Of a stretch of 49,552 nt of DNA, positions 25,568-35,035 are shown one piece after another. Below the pieces are notes generated by a model, which saw only the letters and a list, made by a program, of their open reading frames with translations, ran no database searches and was not told the origin of the DNA. Position numbers and translations under genes: made by a program. Position 1 is the first letter of the stretch, and every line of letters starts with the position of its first letter. The stretch comes from Deltaproteobacteria bacterium (GTDB lineage Bacteria; Myxococcota_C; UBA6777): positions 1-49,552 of the forward strand of contig PCBK01000154.1 in NCBI GenBank assembly GCA_002731275.1. Direction: 5' to 3'.

Positions 25568-25692
25568 ACAACAGTGACTACACCAACATCAGATTGGTCA
25601 TGCAAAACGACGGAAACCTCGTACAGTATGGCACACTCGACGGTCAATATAATAAGGTCATCTACCAATCCAATACCCGCCGCGTCTACTGA
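25568..25692 (+). pseudogene. Remnant of a bulb-type (mannose-binding) lectin domain
   Basis: About 40 codons ending at TGA 25690-25692. They encode '..NIRLVMQNDGNLVQYG' and then 'VIYQSNTRRVY'. The LVMQNDGNLVxY motif is the hallmark of bulb-type (B_lectin) mannose-binding repeats, here one of the usual three. There is no start codon, ribosome binding site or signal peptide; upstream sequence in this frame is unrelated. It is the 3' end of a lectin gene whose front has been lost, squeezed between the bestrophin-like and LRR genes. Confidence 0.6.
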
Positions 25693-26648
25693 TTCTCCCT
25701 TTTGTCTTGCAGCTCGTCCTCCCACAGTCGACGAACCAAAGTCTCCTCATCATGGAATTCATCACTATCTGGTAGACCTCGCTCTTTGCTCTCTTCGAGC
25801 AGTCGCTGACGACTGACAGAGGACAGGAAATGTAGACGTACAGCCTCAGGGAGTTGTCTGGACAACAACACACTCTTGAACCCTTCAGGGCCGATGTCAT
25901 TGTACGCAAGCATTAGCTCCCGCAGACGACCGAGGTGATACGACGCAGCGATCGAACGACATCCTCTATCAGTGAGCTCATTGTGACGCAGATCAAGCAC
26001 CTCAAGGTGCGACAAGTTTTTCGACTCCACCAACGCCTTACAACTGGCATCAGAGATCTTGTTGTGAGACAACCCCAACACCTTCAATTGTGTCATCTGT
26101 GTTGTGCGTCCAATCCATCGACATCCGACAAGACCAACTTGATTGCCTCCAAGCTCCAACTCCTCAACACCTGACAGGTGGGGAGATGTCACGAGGTCTT
26201 CACATGAGCTGCCACCAAGTTGATTGCGAGAGAGTCGTAAGACACGCACATTGGACAGGTACGACGAGGCCGCAAGCGCCCGAACCCCTAATATGCTGAT
26301 CTTGTTTTTGTCCAGGATGAGTCCTCGCAGGTGAAGAAGCAAAGGTTCATCCGCAAGCTCCTGACAGCCTTCATTTCCGAGCGCCTGCCCCTTCAGATCG
26401 AGAAAGAGCTCTGCAAATGGACACAAGACATGCCACTCCTCCAGCTCTTGCAACGACTGTACGAATAGACGCAGAGGTCGCATGAGGTCTTTGGCGTGTT
26501 GTTCGGTGTAGGGCAGCCAGACCCCACAAAAAGTGTCCTCATCCAGTTTGTGTGCGTGCTTTAAGAGTTGGGATAATGTCCGCGCCCATGTTTGGTCTTG
26601 TGTCGGCTGGGAGAGTAATGCTCGTAAACGCGAAAACTCTTCTTTCAT
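25686..26648 (-). CDS. Leucine-rich-repeat protein
   Basis: 320 residues. The N-terminal ~80 residues are a helical cap. Residues ~85-265 contain about seven RNI-type leucine-rich repeats ('LRGLILDKNKISILGVRALA', 'VRVLRLSRNQLGG', 'LKVLGLSHNKISDASCKAL', 'LEVLDLRHNELTDRGCRSI'). There is no signal peptide, so it is cytoplasmic. Similar solitary LRR proteins are numerous in Myxococcota and Planctomycetes and are assumed to bind other proteins. Its end overlaps the lectin remnant by seven bases. It is read divergently from the PP2C-like gene. Confidence 0.88.
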   Translation of the reverse strand: MKEEFSRLRALLSQPTQDQTWARTLSQLLKHAHKLDEDTFCGVWLPYTEQHAKDLMRPLRLFVQSLQELEEWHVLCPFAELFLDLKGQALGNEGCQELADEPLLLHLRGLILDKNKISILGVRALAASSYLSNVRVLRLSRNQLGGSSCEDLVTSPHLSGVEELELGGNQVGLVGCRWIGRTTQMTQLKVLGLSHNKISDASCKALVESKNLSHLEVLDLRHNELTDRGCRSIAASYHLGRLRELMLAYNDIGPEGFKSVLLSRQLPEAVRLHFLSSVSRQRLLEESKERGLPDSDEFHDEETLVRRLWEDELQDKRENQ

Positions 26649-26753
26649 CGAAACCTCTCATCTCCAAAGAACAAAATTGTCTGTATTGTGTATAGTGTAC
26701 GCTTTGAAACGAAACAAGGCGATAAACGTACAACACCCACCCTTGGAGTGTCG

Positions 26754-27509
26754 ATGAAGTGGAAGATCTTACAGCACCCAGAAGCCCCGGAACATCCATT
26801 CTATTGGTGTTCTATCCAGACAACATTTGCATCCTCCCGCCTTCTACTCTGTGATGGTTCGGGTTCTTGGGGATATGGTATCGAAACAGCCGAGCGTGTT
26901 TTTGAAACACTCACACAATCCCCCACTTGGCAAGAGAACACCTCCTTTCAAGCGCTCACTCAGCAACTCGAACAGACAGCGATTCACGCTGCCAAAGAGG
27001 TCCAGAAAGAGAGAGGGTCGGAAGAGCCGCATGCCTTCGACGACACGATCTTCGGCGCTCTGCTGCTTCAACAAGTCCACAACACATTGTATATCGCACG
27101 AGCTGGTGCGCACGAAGTCACGCTCCTGCGTGCGAACAAAATCATCCATAGAACCCACACCCCCATTCTTGGCGAAAGACTCATCCGTGAGCTCGGTGAT
27201 GATACAATCACCTCCAATAACCCGACCTTTTTTGTTTACGCAGGCCCACTGTTAGGCAAAGATCTCGAAACCACTGATTGCCTACACGTCGAAGAGCCTT
27301 GGACGCTTCAGGATGGTGATGAGCTTATCATCTCGTCCTTCCGGTATCGAAATAGAGAACAACAGACAAGTGAGCGACCGACACAAGCCGCTTCGCACGA
27401 CTATCTCAACAAGTATTCCGACTTCATCGAACCACTGTGGCACCTCAAATGTATCCCAGCCGATTCTGTCAACCGACAGCAACACAACCTCGAAGACATC
27501 CTGTTTTAA
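26754..27509 (+). CDS. PP2C-like (possibly inactive) phosphatase
   Basis: 251 residues; GGAG six bases before ATG 26754. The order of motifs resembles PP2C: 'LLLCDGSGSWGYGIETAERV' corresponds to the metal-binding DGxGG segment, and 'FGALLLQQVHNTLYIARAGA' with 'HEVTLLRANKIIHRTHT' corresponds to the T..A.I..L..A.VGDSR.YL.R.G....T.DH segment. The catalytic GD of GDSR is replaced by GAHE, while the first DG is kept. Other acidic metal ligands are not obvious. It could be a pseudo-phosphatase that binds a phosphoprotein. Assignment rests on motif order. Confidence 0.62.
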   Translation: MKWKILQHPEAPEHPFYWCSIQTTFASSRLLLCDGSGSWGYGIETAERVFETLTQSPTWQENTSFQALTQQLEQTAIHAAKEVQKERGSEEPHAFDDTIFGALLLQQVHNTLYIARAGAHEVTLLRANKIIHRTHTPILGERLIRELGDDTITSNNPTFFVYAGPLLGKDLETTDCLHVEEPWTLQDGDELIISSFRYRNREQQTSERPTQAASHDYLNKYSDFIEPLWHLKCIPADSVNRQQHNLEDILF

Positions 27510-27658
27510 CGATGCTTCAACAAGAGGGCCATTCGTATTCTGAAACCCGTCCGTGTAGGATTTCATTCGTATCCGTTTGGTGTGCCTTGGTGGGAGCGTT
27601 GATTGGGTGACCATTCATACGTTGGACGATTGGATAGAGGGATTCGTTTGGTGGGTAT

Positions 27659-27678
27659 CACCGGGTTCAAACCCGGTG
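27659..27678. repeat. Hairpin with a GTTCAAA-type loop
   Basis: CACCGGGTT-CA-AACCCGGTG forms a strong hairpin. It is one of several short palindromes between 27650 and 27780, which also include GGGACT/AGTCCC near 27729-27743. They appear to be dispersed palindromic repeats; the tRNA-like look is discussed and rejected elsewhere. Confidence 0.5.
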
Positions 27679-27837
27679 CTATAGAGAGGGTACGCTCGCC
27701 TTAAAGGCTTCGCATTGATCTGAATGCGGCGGGACTCAAAGTCCCACCTTAACACATTGCATTCAGCTCGATAAACGAGGTGGTCAACACAAAGACATCA
27801 CACCGAATGTAGCCCGTCAAACGGAGTGCGACAGCCT

Positions 27838-27926
27838 GCGCCGGTAGGCGCAACACAAACAATGCGTGAGCATTGTGGGGTCTGGGGTTGAACAAACCCC
27901 AGGCAGGTGTGGACGGCAAGTCCACA
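27838..27926 (+). repeat. Palindromic repeat, forward copy F1
   Basis: A run of four short hairpins: GCGCC/GGCGC, CAATGC/GCATTG, a CTGGGGTTTG-type stem, and GTGGAC/GTCCAC. The same ordered set occurs forward at 42761, 44004 and 45330, and inverted (complete or partial) at 39220, 42504, 43626 and 44957. Stems vary in sequence between copies but keep pairing (CAATGC/GCATTG here, CGATGC/GCATCG elsewhere). This copy stands alone, without an inverted partner. Confidence 0.75.
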
Positions 27927-27992
27927 ATCCCAACACTTTGTGTTTGTGACACCGTGTACCATAAACACAAAAAAGAAGGTAGGGAGCAAGTC

Positions 27993-28595
27993 TCAACGAT
28001 ATGACTTCAAGAGATAGGCGTAGTAACCAAAGAATTCGCGGAAGAGAGAGTAAAACTCCCTCCATTCAAAGTGGTAGATCGCGTGGGCGGAATAGACCTT
28101 CTTGATCCCAAAGCGCGAGGCTGCGAGTTTGCTCCGGCTGATGTGAAAGTATTGGCTGATCAACAGCACCGAGCGCCACCCTCTTTGCTTCAACAGAGAC
28201 TTTGTGTATTTCATCGTGTGGAACGTGGTATTTCCAGCGCTGTCGACGATGATGTCTTTGGCAGGGAGGCCATGTTTGACGAGATACTGCTTCATGACCT
28301 TCGCCTCATCGTGCCCCTCTTTGCCGACCCCACCGCTGACCAACACAGATGAAAAGTAATGCTTTCTGTATAACTGAACGGTCCGATCCAATCGCATTTG
28401 GAGGCGTATCGAGGGGATACCATTGGGATGGACTTTGTTGCCTAACACGACCGCGACATCGGCCTTGTGTAGCTCATCAGAGAAGCCATCCACCGTGATC
28501 ATGACGAGATGGAGGACAAACCACAGACAACCAGCCAGCAAAAGATACAGCATGTATTTACGATATCGACGGACAGGCTGTGTAGACTGGCTCAT
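27993..28595 (-). CDS. YdcF/SanA-like DUF218 membrane protein
   Basis: 200 residues. One N-terminal membrane helix (residues ~15-33) is followed by a DUF218 domain: 'ADVAVVLGNKVHPNGIPSIR', 'RLDRTVQLYRKHYFSSVLVS', GGVGKEGHDEA, 'DSAGNTTFHTMKYTKSLLKQ', 'VLLISQYFHISRSKL'. DUF218 proteins (YdcF, SanA, ElyC) act at the envelope; ElyC and SanA are linked to peptidoglycan and membrane barrier function in enterobacteria. The exact reaction is unknown. It starts three bases after the small membrane-protein gene, so they form an operon. Confidence 0.88.
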   Translation of the reverse strand: MSQSTQPVRRYRKYMLYLLLAGCLWFVLHLVMITVDGFSDELHKADVAVVLGNKVHPNGIPSIRLQMRLDRTVQLYRKHYFSSVLVSGGVGKEGHDEAKVMKQYLVKHGLPAKDIIVDSAGNTTFHTMKYTKSLLKQRGWRSVLLISQYFHISRSKLAASRFGIKKVYSAHAIYHFEWREFYSLFREFFGYYAYLLKSYR

Positions 28596-28598
28596 CGT

Positions 28599-28862
28599 CT
28601 ATGCCCCTTCTTTGTGTGTGAGGACAAAGAAGTGCTTGGCCGCCGCGACAAAGCACAGGATACCGACTCCACCGTATGCGAGTGCGAAGAGCAGTGATTT
28701 GGACTCAAACCATGAGTAGGCTGTCAGGAGCGTCATCAACAAACCGAGCAATACGGAGAATACGGCGAGGATGTTGTTCTTTGTGCTGGAGATGAGCAAG
28801 CCCACAGGCAACAATAAAAAGACGAGGAAGATGGCGAGGACGAGTAATGGACCCAAAGTCAT
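28599..28862 (-). CDS. Small integral membrane protein
   Basis: 87 residues from ATG 28862, which has AAGGAG upstream; the frame is open slightly further. Three hydrophobic segments cover most of the protein (TLGPLLVLAIFLVFLLLPVG; ILAVFSVLLGLLMTLLTAYS; LLFALAYGGVGILCFVAAAK). No family recognised. First gene of the operon with the DUF218 protein, so a shared envelope role is likely. Confidence 0.7.
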   Translation of the reverse strand: MTLGPLLVLAIFLVFLLLPVGLLISSTKNNILAVFSVLLGLLMTLLTAYSWFESKSLLFALAYGGVGILCFVAAAKHFFVLTHKEGA

Positions 28863-29003
28863 GAGGGGCTCCTTCTGGGGCAAAGAGAGAAAACCTATCG
28901 ATACAATGGGTATGACAGAAGTGAGTGGGGAGAATCAAGAAAAGCGAGTGAGATCACAAGAAAACAGTGACTCTGGATGGAAAGTCAGCCTTTGTAGCCA
29001 GAA

Positions 29004-30086
29004 CTATTGGCAGGAGCGACGATCAGCAGCGCTGCTTGTTCCTGATGGACATTGTCTACACTTTCCATGCCATGCAGCCTTCTTAAACCAACCATTTGGA
29101 CATAAGACACACACATCGGTATCTTTTCCTTGCCTGACCCCCGCCTTGGGTTGTTTCCCTGGAGGACAATAGCGACATCCAGGCACACTCAAGTTGGTCT
29201 TAAAGTACATCCCCGATTTTGTACAGCTTCCTACAGTGTCCGGTTTTCTTCGGCACGATCTTCTATCACGTGTGCTGATCATCCCACTTTGACAGCGCAC
29301 ACACGCTCCTTGCCGACTGGATCGTTTATACCAACCTTCGGGACACAGCTCACAGACGCCCTTCTCCGAACCAATCGACTTGCCTTTTTTGGGTTGCTTA
29401 CCAGCAGGACAGTACTCACATCGAGGTTTTCCACCATCCAATCGATAATAAGAAGGATAACGACACTCTTGTCTTTTGCAGCGTTTGCCAAGGACACTCC
29501 GATACCCAGAAGGACAGGTCCGACATGAAGCGCTGCCAGCTCTTGCGTAAGTGTTTCCCTGACAGAGGGCGCACCTTGTCGCCCCTTTCGGTGCATATGT
29601 TCCAGCACGACAGGATTCACAGCGACCATTTTTGGGGATCTTGCCAGCAGGACACATCACACACGCCGAATGATTCGCGTTAGGTACTTTGTTTCCAGGA
29701 CAAGAGACACAAGCTGTATGTGTGCGGTTAGCGATCTTGCCAGCAGGACACTTACTGCAGCCTGTACGTGAAGCGTTCCCGATCTCGCCAGCACCACACC
29801 TTTGACAATGTCCCCAGCGATGCTTCGAAAATGTCCCGACAGGACAACGTCGACAGTGACGCCACCCGGCTTTTGCGTACTGACCTGCCGGACAGGCTTT
29901 GCAGCCGAGGCTGGTGATCAGATGATCTTTGTAAGCATGTGTTCCCGCAGGACACTTCAGGCATTTGAACAAACCAAATTGTCCAGGAGGGCACTTCTTG
30001 GCCATCGCCTCAGCAGGTACAAACAACACAAACAACGCAGCCATCGCCAACGCCAGCCATCCTGGCAGATGATATGTCTTCTTCAT
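29004..30086 (-). CDS. Secreted Cys-rich GCC2/GCC3-like repeat protein
   Basis: 360 residues; AAAGGAG lies seven bases before ATG 30086. Residues 1-30 form a signal peptide (cleavage after AMA). About 15 short Cys repeats follow (CPAGTHAYKDHLITSLGCKA, CPAGQYAKAGWRHCRR, CPVGTFSKHRWGHCQR and so on). The last ~150 residues use longer repeats: 'CEYCPAGKQPKKGKSIGSEK' and 'CRYCPPGKQPKAGVRQGKDT' are duplicated ~90-residue units. It is related to the 592-residue protein at 4337, but is more varied and ends with this duplication. Probable surface or extracellular protein of unknown binding target. Confidence 0.85.
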   Translation of the reverse strand: MKKTYHLPGWLALAMAALFVLFVPAEAMAKKCPPGQFGLFKCLKCPAGTHAYKDHLITSLGCKACPAGQYAKAGWRHCRRCPVGTFSKHRWGHCQRCGAGEIGNASRTGCSKCPAGKIANRTHTACVSCPGNKVPNANHSACVMCPAGKIPKNGRCESCRAGTYAPKGATRCALCQGNTYARAGSASCRTCPSGYRSVLGKRCKRQECRYPSYYRLDGGKPRCEYCPAGKQPKKGKSIGSEKGVCELCPEGWYKRSSRQGACVRCQSGMISTRDRRSCRRKPDTVGSCTKSGMYFKTNLSVPGCRYCPPGKQPKAGVRQGKDTDVCVLCPNGWFKKAAWHGKCRQCPSGTSSAADRRSCQ

Positions 30087-30286
30087 CAACTCACTCCTTT
30101 GTCAACGCATATCCGATACGTTTGATAAGCTCACGGGAACAAATGACGCCGCATCCCACCTGAACACAGCTCGTAAAGGACTCGCGTGAGCACACAGAAA
30201 AGTGACAAAAGGAAGAAAAAAGTTTGTCAGGAAGGAAAACACTTTGAAAGGACTCGTCGAGCGTTAAGGGTCACAATGATCTATCA

Positions 30287-31375
30287 TCAGCTCGGAAGCA
30301 TAGACCACAGCTCATGAGCGAGAGGGCGTTCAGTGATGTCATAGTCGTCTACAGCCTCCTGCAAAAAGGGACGTGAGATATCCAGAGAGCGCCTGACATA
30401 ATCACTCGAAACCTTCAAAGGCTTGCTCTCATCATCCATACGAAAAACAAAAAACTCTGCGACCTCAGGATGTTTGATCACAGCCAAGACCTTGAGCAGC
30501 CGCTCCTTCTCTTCCTCCCATGAAGGTATATTGTACGCCAGCTCCAACAGCTCTCTCCAGATCTCGACGCCGTGATATTCGAGCGCACAGGCCAGATAGC
30601 TAGCGTTGTGTGGCGAGACGTTTGGATACTTCTTCATCAACGACTGCCAGGATGACAGTGACGCACCACTCGCGAGCAAAAACAAACGCCCCTGTTCTCG
30701 TCCAGATGACACGCACTCCTCTATCGCCTCATCCCCCCACACCTGCTTCTCAGGGAACATATAGGCAAATGCCGCCTTCCAATAGAGACCGTCCAATGTT
30801 GGCCACAACGCCTCAGCCCGTTCGACCGCCGCCTTATAGTGTTCCTCCGGAATATACGCCAACGCCTTTCGGATCAACTTGAGACCCGGCTCAATCTTCC
30901 CACCGGAGTGCTCCATCACAGAATCCTCGTCGGGATATAATTCCTTCATCAGAGTTTGCGCTTGCATGAGCGCTTCGAGCGCAAAGAGCGGACCTTCACA
31001 CGCGATCCACAGCTTGAAGAGTTCGTCATGTGCGTCATCACGATGCCAATGTTTGACCCACCAATAACACGCCATCGCCTCATGTTCGACACAGAGCGGT
31101 CTATCAGAGACCTCCTGCCAATCCTCTTGCATCTCTTTGGCCCGCTGTTTGTGTACATCCCCCATCGTATCCGTCAGGATGCCATCTTGCTGAAGCCAAT
31201 TGCAAAAGTTGAGCCGCGCGCTCTGTAACGTCTCCCGAAACACTCTGTGGCTCATATGACTAGGCGTTGTCGAGGTTTTCGGATTCATGATGCTCCCACG
31301 TCTTGGATGGAACATCCTCTTTGCGCCTCTGATCCATTGCAACGTAGGTACGTATTCTTCGGTGGATTCGCTCAT
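30287..31375 (-). CDS. Helical-repeat protein of unknown function
   Basis: 362 residues; AGGAG lies ~12 bases before ATG 31375. It has no signal peptide or membrane segment. It is acidic, Trp- and Glu-rich, with repeated helical hairpins of the kind seen in TPR/HEAT proteins ('YWWVKHWHRDDAHDELFKLW', 'FALEALMQAQTLMKELYPDE', 'LYWKAAFAYMFPEKQVWGDE'). It begins 30 bases after the WD40/TPR gene and probably shares its transcript, so the two may act in one complex. No family recognised. Confidence 0.7.
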   Translation of the reverse strand: MSESTEEYVPTLQWIRGAKRMFHPRRGSIMNPKTSTTPSHMSHRVFRETLQSARLNFCNWLQQDGILTDTMGDVHKQRAKEMQEDWQEVSDRPLCVEHEAMACYWWVKHWHRDDAHDELFKLWIACEGPLFALEALMQAQTLMKELYPDEDSVMEHSGGKIEPGLKLIRKALAYIPEEHYKAAVERAEALWPTLDGLYWKAAFAYMFPEKQVWGDEAIEECVSSGREQGRLFLLASGASLSSWQSLMKKYPNVSPHNASYLACALEYHGVEIWRELLELAYNIPSWEEEKERLLKVLAVIKHPEVAEFFVFRMDDESKPLKVSSDYVRRSLDISRPFLQEAVDDYDITERPLAHELWSMLPS

Positions 31376-31405
31376 GTCAACTCTCGCTCCTGTACACAAA
31401 AGACA

Positions 31406-34400
31406 TCACAACTCATGGGTATATCGACTCTGAGGGATGCGGCGATGGACAAAGCCTTCAAGAGCTCTCGCGATCGAGAACAGGCGTTCATCCTTGGGGA
31501 TCTTGTAGACGAGTAACGCGAGCGCGTCCAACATCCCCTCCTCACCTAACGCTCTAAAGAACTCACGAGACGCACTTTTACGCGCACTCGCTGCAAGCTT
31601 CGACCAAAAAACGTAGGCCTCCTCAAAACGCCCTAACTTCGTAAGTTCGCTCACAATACTCTCAATCGCCCAGGTTTTGTCGTGCCCGCTTAACGACAAA
31701 AGCCCCTCCGCGAGCTGTTCCATGCAAACATCAAAGGCCTCTTGTTCACCGAGCAGATGAGCCGCCTTGAGGAGCAACAGGCGCGTGCTTTGCCTGTCTT
31801 CGTCAAGCTCCTCATGAAGCGCAGCCCAACAAGCCCTTCGGACCTCTACGTCGATGTGTTCATTGGCGCAGAGTGTCGCGAGCAGCTCCGCCCTCTTCTC
31901 GACATCGGGATACAACATCGTGAGCTGCTTTACGACCTCAATCTTCCCGACAAGTGCGGCTGCGGAGGCCAGAGAGATGACATAGTAGAGGCAATATCTG
32001 TTGGCTTTGATGTATGTCGGTGCGTCTTCTATACGCTCCTCTAACTCCGCAGCCGTCGCCTCTCTGTCAAACAACACCTGAAGATCGAACAGCTCAATCT
32101 CACGACCCTCCAACAGCTCTTCCTCAGCGAGGACACATCCCAAGACCTCTTGTGCCTTTTGCTTTTGCCCCAACTCATACATCGCCATCAATACATCTCT
32201 GACGACTTGTGTCCGATACCATGCCCCCTTCACAGAACGTTTTAACCACAGGATGAGCGTGTCCCAATCACCATCAACGATGAAGCGCGCCTTGAAAGGT
32301 TCGAGTAGATCGTTGTTGTTGTCGACGACGTTGGGAGCGAGGATGCCCATAAATCGCTCATATACGTCTTTAGGCGCACGTTCTATCATCAACTTGACGA
32401 CAGGCATCTCCATACGCAAACTAAAGTGCCCTCCCCTCTCACCGTGCTTCTCGTATATTTCTAACGCCTCTTCAAAGCGATCATTATATATATAGGCCTC
32501 CATCAACAGACGCTTCTTTTGGAATCCATTGGACTCATCGTCAAACTTCACAAGCGCCTTTTGAAGAGCGTCTTCGGCCCTCTCATCACCGAGCAGCGCA
32601 TACGCACCGTACATTGGTGCATACACATAGGTCATAGACCAATCCCCCAACTCTTCCTCTGCGAGAAGCTGTTCTGCTTTGTCGAGGAAGTCTCTTGCTT
32701 CGTCCTTGTGGCCAGCGACAGCCGCCATCATCGCCCCTTGTGTCAACGCTGAGAGGCTCTCGTAGCGCTCAGAACAAAGCATCGCACGTTCGATCGCCTG
32801 CTCTACACGCCCACACATCGACTCATACACACATTGCAGGTAATAGTGGTCGTTGTGACCTCCAGCTCGCTCATCAGCCGTCTCGTCGTACCACCTGTCA
32901 AAACGCTCAAAAGATGGCCTCTGTTCGGATGTCGGGACACTCACCTCAAGAGAGAAGACCTCTTCTTTATCGGCTTGTGCGGCTTGTTTGATAAGCTCTT
33001 CACGTAGGTCATCTTCGATATCGATGGATGGATCGGCCAGACCCTCTTCGAAGTTGTCATACACAGCCACCTCTCCCCAACGGTATGGCCATGTCATCGC
33101 ACCAAGAGGCCCATCTTCGTCTTCGTAGATGGACGTATAATGAAGGTGCGCGTCAAGCGTCTCTTGCAGATGTTTTGGGCAGATGACAGGTCCACGTGCG
33201 AACGCCCCTAACCAATGAAATGTATCGCGCGCTTCAGGTTCTTGTATGGGCAGTAGAGGCTTGATCGGGAAGGTGTCGTTGAGCTCTGTCTCACCGAGTA
33301 AAAGGGGTGATGGAGTCTGGACCATCAGCTCCTCTCGTGAGCCAAGCATCCGATATGTATGAAGGACTGTTTTTGTCGACATATCGTAGAATTCGAGTCC
33401 ATGAGAAGACGCAGAGACGATCACGTCCTCTGCTCCCCAAAAGATCGCCGACATCTCCTTCGCACAGGAGAAGATATCCAGCTGTTTGGGGGTCTCTTCA
33501 ATGGCCCAACACTCAACGCCTTGTCGTGTCAGGACGAGTCCTTTTGTTCCATCAGGTGACCACGACCATAGACATCGATCGGGTAACTCACCATACAAAT
33601 CTTCGGGATGTAGACCTGTCTCAAATGAACAGAGTTGTTGTGTCCCTTGAAAGATATGAACCATCCCCTTTTCTTCGGAGGGACGTGTGATCACTGCGAG
33701 CTTACTGTCTTTGCGCTCATCGGACCAATGAAGTTCGACAATGCCGTCGATGTCATGTGCTTCTGCCAGGGTCTTGCCGGTGCGCGCATCAGCCCACTCC
33801 AACCCTGTGTAGGCCATACGTTTGGAGCCCTTCACGACACCCCCGCCCCCTCCAGGTACAGTGAACGCGATGTATTGTTCATCGGGGCTGTAGGCGACAT
33901 GGCGTCCGACCTTGATGGAGTAGAGGGGTTTGCCATTGGAGGCGTTGACACAGTAAGCTCTTGCGGTGCTGCTGTTGTAGATGCGATCGACAGTATAGCC
34001 GAAGATACGCTCACCATCCTGACTCCATCCGAGCCAACCGAGCCAGGGGTATTCTTCTTTGTTGTACGCAAAGCGCGTGGTTTCTTCCGGGATGTCTTCA
34101 TCAGGTTCACATTCTTCGTATTCGTCGGAATCTTCGAGCTCGATCGGATCGACATCGTGGTAGGCCCATCCACCATGAAGGTCCTGCACACCGAGGGGGA
34201 GTCGCTCCTCGCCAAAGTGGTAGGGGAACGCCATTTTGTCTCCGTCGGGGCTCCAAGCGTACGCAGCGTAGCCAGAGCCATCGAGGAAGGCGACACAAGT
34301 GCGAAAGGGAGAATCATCCGCGGCGGCAGGTCTCTCGAATGGGTTGAGGTGTGTGACGTGATTTTCGGCATAGACGACACCAAGTTCACGTGTATTGGGC

Positions 34401-34837
34401 GACCACTGGAATGTACCGGCGACTTCGTTACGTTGACTACCAGCCCCCCACGGGATCGCACAGAAGATATTCACACAGCGCCCTGTCGCGACCTCCCACA
34501 CCTGGAGAACTGCGCCCAAATCGTAGTTGGATGTCAACTCACTTCCAGTCACGAGATAGCGACCATCTGGGCTGAGTGAACAACATGAGAGCTCGGCTTC
34601 GTGACCAAAGTTGTGCATCAGGTACATATCCGATGTACGTAGCTTCTCGATACTCCAGTGGTGTAATATGCAGACACCTTCTTGGGCTTCGATGTGTTGC
34701 AGGAGTTGTCGCAGAGTGCGACCATCTCGCCGAAGAGAGAAGCTCTCCCAGTTTGCGTCTTGGAACGCCTCTAGCCAGCCCTCAGCCGTCTCGTCTGTCG
34801 GTTTGATCGTCTCCCAAAAAGGCCCTTTGCGTTCCAT
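31406..34837 (-). CDS. Large WD40-like propeller plus TPR protein
   Basis: 1143 residues; start MERKGPFWETI has GGAG seven bases upstream. Residues ~65-560 contain WD40/TolB-like propeller blades ('AELSCCSLSPDGRYLVTGSE', 'LQVWEVATGRCVNIF', 'GYAAYAWSPDGDKMAFPY', 'SWSPDGTKGLVLTRQGVECW'). Residues ~640-1130 are TPR-like helical repeats ('KDEARDFLDKAEQLLAEE', 'YGAYALLGDERAEDALQKAL', 'RFEEALEIYEKHGERGGHFS'). It has no signal peptide, so it is cytoplasmic. Such propeller-TPR proteins are common in Myxococcota and are assumed to be scaffolds. The helical-repeat gene follows 30 bases downstream. Confidence 0.85.
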   Translation of the reverse strand: MERKGPFWETIKPTDETAEGWLEAFQDANWESFSLRRDGRTLRQLLQHIEAQEGVCILHHWSIEKLRTSDMYLMHNFGHEAELSCCSLSPDGRYLVTGSELTSNYDLGAVLQVWEVATGRCVNIFCAIPWGAGSQRNEVAGTFQWSPNTRELGVVYAENHVTHLNPFERPAAADDSPFRTCVAFLDGSGYAAYAWSPDGDKMAFPYHFGEERLPLGVQDLHGGWAYHDVDPIELEDSDEYEECEPDEDIPEETTRFAYNKEEYPWLGWLGWSQDGERIFGYTVDRIYNSSTARAYCVNASNGKPLYSIKVGRHVAYSPDEQYIAFTVPGGGGGVVKGSKRMAYTGLEWADARTGKTLAEAHDIDGIVELHWSDERKDSKLAVITRPSEEKGMVHIFQGTQQLCSFETGLHPEDLYGELPDRCLWSWSPDGTKGLVLTRQGVECWAIEETPKQLDIFSCAKEMSAIFWGAEDVIVSASSHGLEFYDMSTKTVLHTYRMLGSREELMVQTPSPLLLGETELNDTFPIKPLLPIQEPEARDTFHWLGAFARGPVICPKHLQETLDAHLHYTSIYEDEDGPLGAMTWPYRWGEVAVYDNFEEGLADPSIDIEDDLREELIKQAAQADKEEVFSLEVSVPTSEQRPSFERFDRWYDETADERAGGHNDHYYLQCVYESMCGRVEQAIERAMLCSERYESLSALTQGAMMAAVAGHKDEARDFLDKAEQLLAEEELGDWSMTYVYAPMYGAYALLGDERAEDALQKALVKFDDESNGFQKKRLLMEAYIYNDRFEEALEIYEKHGERGGHFSLRMEMPVVKLMIERAPKDVYERFMGILAPNVVDNNNDLLEPFKARFIVDGDWDTLILWLKRSVKGAWYRTQVVRDVLMAMYELGQKQKAQEVLGCVLAEEELLEGREIELFDLQVLFDREATAAELEERIEDAPTYIKANRYCLYYVISLASAAALVGKIEVVKQLTMLYPDVEKRAELLATLCANEHIDVEVRRACWAALHEELDEDRQSTRLLLLKAAHLLGEQEAFDVCMEQLAEGLLSLSGHDKTWAIESIVSELTKLGRFEEAYVFWSKLAASARKSASREFFRALGEEGMLDALALLVYKIPKDERLFSIARALEGFVHRRIPQSRYTHEL

Positions 34838-35035
34838 CACTCTTCTCCACGGTGCGTGTTGTGTTGTTTTCTTGAGGGATACTATACACACCAAACAACA
34901 AGAATGGGACACACTTGTGTTTTTTTGAGAGGCAAAAAAAAATTCCTCGTTTGTAAGATCCGCCCTTGCTCTTCGACCAACTTGATCAAACCAACGAAAC
35001 TTGGTTCCCAAAACATCCAGGGCTTCAAAGGAGGC

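Noticed and set aside
27659-27678. T-arm-like hairpin (GGGTTCAAACCC) suggesting a tRNA
   Set aside because: No matching acceptor 5' strand, D-arm or anticodon arm upstream; it belongs to a run of palindromic repeats.
33635-34579. 314-codon plus-strand open frame
   Set aside because: It is antisense to the strongly supported WD40/TPR gene and has no recognisable domain.
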